Below, in pieces: positions 49,194-50,323 of a stretch of DNA of 50,323 nucleotides. Every line of letters starts with the position of its first letter. Within the stretch, counting starts at the first letter, position 1. Both the position numbers and the translations under genes were made by a program. The notes under the pieces were generated by a model that did no database searches, had not been told where the DNA came from, and saw nothing but the letters and a program-made list of their open reading frames with translations. This DNA is from Nitrososphaerota archaeon (GTDB taxonomy: Archaea > Thermoproteota > Nitrososphaeria > Conexivisphaerales > UBA164): positions 1 through 50,323 of the forward strand of contig WYER01000014.1 in NCBI GenBank assembly GCA_009903795.1, read 5' to 3'.

Positions 49194-50323
49194 ACGAAAG
49201 CCTCGCCTCTTCTAGAGGCGGGGATGCTGAAATACTTTTTCTTTGCTAACGTGTTTTCTCATGAAAGAGGCTAAAGTATTTATATACTTTAATTAGCATA
49301 AAATAACAGAAAGCATGCGACGATCAAACACGGTACGCCTCATTGCTGGGAAAGAAACAAAAGCAAAACTAAAGGCTCTCGGAAAGGCATTCGTTGATTG
49401 CTGGAACGAAGTTAATAAGTTGAGGCTTGAGCAATATAAAAAGCACGAGCCTATAGATTTTAATAAAACAGGAAAAATCGTTTATGAAAAATATAAGGCT
49501 GTATTGCACGGCGCAAACGTTAACCAAGTAACGCGAAAGAACGCTTCGGCGTGGAAATCTTTCTTCGAGCTAAGCAAAAAGAAGAAAGAAGGTGAATTGC
49601 CTAAGTGGATGAAACCAAAGCCTCCACATAAAAAGAAAGATGATTTATTTTTGCTGATAAGAAACGACAGATACAAAATTGAAGGAAACGAAATATTCCT
49701 CATGGATTTCAACCTGAGGCTCAAGTTCATTGGCAAGCTCAAGTGGGTAGGCAAACAGGGAACCCTTGAAATATTCTACGATAATGCAAGGAAGAAATGG
49801 TACGCAAGAATTCCTATGAGCGTTAAAGTAAATAATAAACCAAAAGGCAAAATGAAAGCGGGCATAGATCTAGGGATTGTAAACCTTGCAACTGTAGCTG
49901 TGCAATACGGCTCATGGACGCTCTTTAAAGGAGGTTCAGTGCTTTCAGAATTCAAGAAAATAACAAAGCGCATTTCAATAGAAGAAAAGAGGCTTTCAAG
50001 ACACGGCTTAAAAACTAGCAGGAAGCTTGAAATGCTGTACAAAAGGCGCGCTGTTCTGCTCAAGAATGCTAGAGAAGGACTAGCAAGGGAAATCGTAGAG
50101 TCCTTATATGACAAAAGCGTAGGAGAAATCTTCATCGGCTACCCAAAGGGCATAGCTCGTGATAAAGGAAACGAAAGAAATACAAACTTCTGGAGCTATT
50201 CAGCAATAATAAAGCGAATCAAGAACGTTGCACAAGAATACGGAATAAAGGTTAAGCTCGTGGATGAGGAAAATACATCTAAGAAGTGTTCCCTGTGTGG
50301 GGAAATTCACGAAAACGGGAGGA
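49187..50323 (+). mobile_element. IS605-type TnpB element, cut by the window end
   Basis: The left end AAAATGAACGAAAGCCTCGC begins after TTAC (49183-49186, probable TAM) with hairpin CCTCGCCTC/GAGGCGGGG (49201-49223). Nearly the same left end is at 42396. The right end is outside the window. It has an intact tnpB up to the edge, unlike the copy at 23559-25056. The MFS gene stop is inside its left end. Confidence 0.85.
49315..50323 (+). CDS. tnpB: TnpB (OrfB) RNA-guided nuclease, intact so far
   Basis: 336 codons to the window edge, uninterrupted from ATG 49315 (MRRSNTVRLIAGKETKAKLKAL, in part). RuvC-I Asp is in KAGIDLGIVNLATVAV; the second region EIFIGYPKGIARDKGNERNTNFWSY (in part) precedes the RuvC-II helix. 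The zinc finger begins TSKKCSLCGE at the window end. TnpB is the compact ancestor of Cas12 that cuts DNA guided by an RNA from the element's right end. TTTATATACTTT lies about 33 nt before the ATG as a likely promoter. The final catalytic Asp lies beyond the edge. Confidence 0.92.
   Translation, partial: MRRSNTVRLIAGKETKAKLKALGKAFVDCWNEVNKLRLEQYKKHEPIDFNKTGKIVYEKYKAVLHGANVNQVTRKNASAWKSFFELSKKKKEGELPKWMKPKPPHKKKDDLFLLIRNDRYKIEGNEIFLMDFNLRLKFIGKLKWVGKQGTLEIFYDNARKKWYARIPMSVKVNNKPKGKMKAGIDLGIVNLATVAVQYGSWTLFKGGSVLSEFKKITKRISIEEKRLSRHGLKTSRKLEMLYKRRAVLLKNAREGLAREIVESLYDKSVGEIFIGYPKGIARDKGNERNTNFWSYSAIIKRIKNVAQEYGIKVKLVDEENTSKKCSLCGEIHENGR

Noticed and set aside
49482-50135. Minus-strand ORFs opposite the second tnpB
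   Set aside because: They are shadows of the intact plus-strand TnpB reading frame, which has clear RuvC and zinc-finger motifs.

Overview
The window comes from an archaeon, most likely a thermophilic member of the Thermoproteota/TACK group with an AT-rich genome. It encodes TATA-binding protein, transcription factor E, Rpo7 and Spt4. It also encodes an ESCRT-III (CdvB) division protein, a type-4 uracil-DNA glycosylase, an Hjc-type resolvase, UPF0147, DUF1512, PUA, DUF763, archaeal-type inositol-phosphate synthase and archaeal dephospho-CoA kinase. First genes of transcription units usually have a TATA-like box 25-30 nt before the start codon, often TTG or GTG, which suggests leaderless mRNAs. 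Genes inside operons more often carry Shine-Dalgarno sequences. Genus assignment is not possible from this alone.

Layout. 1-3.2 kb: TBP, then a DUF47-PiT phosphate uptake pair and a PUA protein. 3.2-4.8 kb: a repeat, transposon debris and a complete but frameshifted IS5-like element with a 9-bp target duplication. 4.8-10.7 kb: DUF763, an ECF transporter S component, and SMC-ScpA. 10.7-16.7 kb: nucleoside phosphorylase, tRNA-Arg, inositol-phosphate synthase, an rpo7-spt4-dephospho-CoA kinase operon, and threonine synthase-homoserine dehydrogenase. 16.7-21.5 kb: ISH3-like debris, a cysteine hydrolase, S-adenosylhomocysteine hydrolase, a DUF2250-like gene interrupted by TAG, carbamate kinase and TFE. 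21.5-25.1 kb: a GH57-like protein, a membrane protein, and an IS605-type TnpB element whose tnpB has one in-frame TGA. 25.1-32 kb: a sugar-nucleotide group (dehydrogenase-like protein, two nucleotidyltransferases, a left-handed beta-helix protein, phosphosugar isomerase) plus DUF1512 and Hjc.

32-37.7 kb: DNA repair, RNA processing and cell-cycle genes (uracil-DNA glycosylase, RNase Z, CdvB, ScpB), a MoaD-like protein, DUF2877 and 3-hexulose-6-phosphate synthase. 37.8-42.1 kb: FdrA, DUF1116, Pth2 and TruD. FdrA, DUF1116 and DUF2877 correspond to the three proteins linked to oxamate carbamoyltransferase in bacterial allantoin catabolism, and carbamate kinase is 16 kb away. 42.1-45 kb: a TnpB-element remnant, EcfT, and an IS605-derived mini-element that was itself hit by an ISH3-like element. 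45-50.3 kb: a RecA-fold paralogue with a degenerate Walker A, a possible arcadin-1-like protein, UPF0147, a cell-surface protein with an MFS exporter, and a second TnpB element cut by the window end.

The most unusual signals are these: IS605/TnpB-type right ends that lie against gene stop codons and sometimes supply the stop; the archaeal FdrA/DUF1116/DUF2877/carbamate kinase set; the in-frame TAG in the DUF2250-like gene; C33 in the tRNA-Arg anticodon loop; His in place of an iron-sulfur Cys in the uracil-DNA glycosylase; and a dispersed ~120-bp intergenic repeat in three copies.
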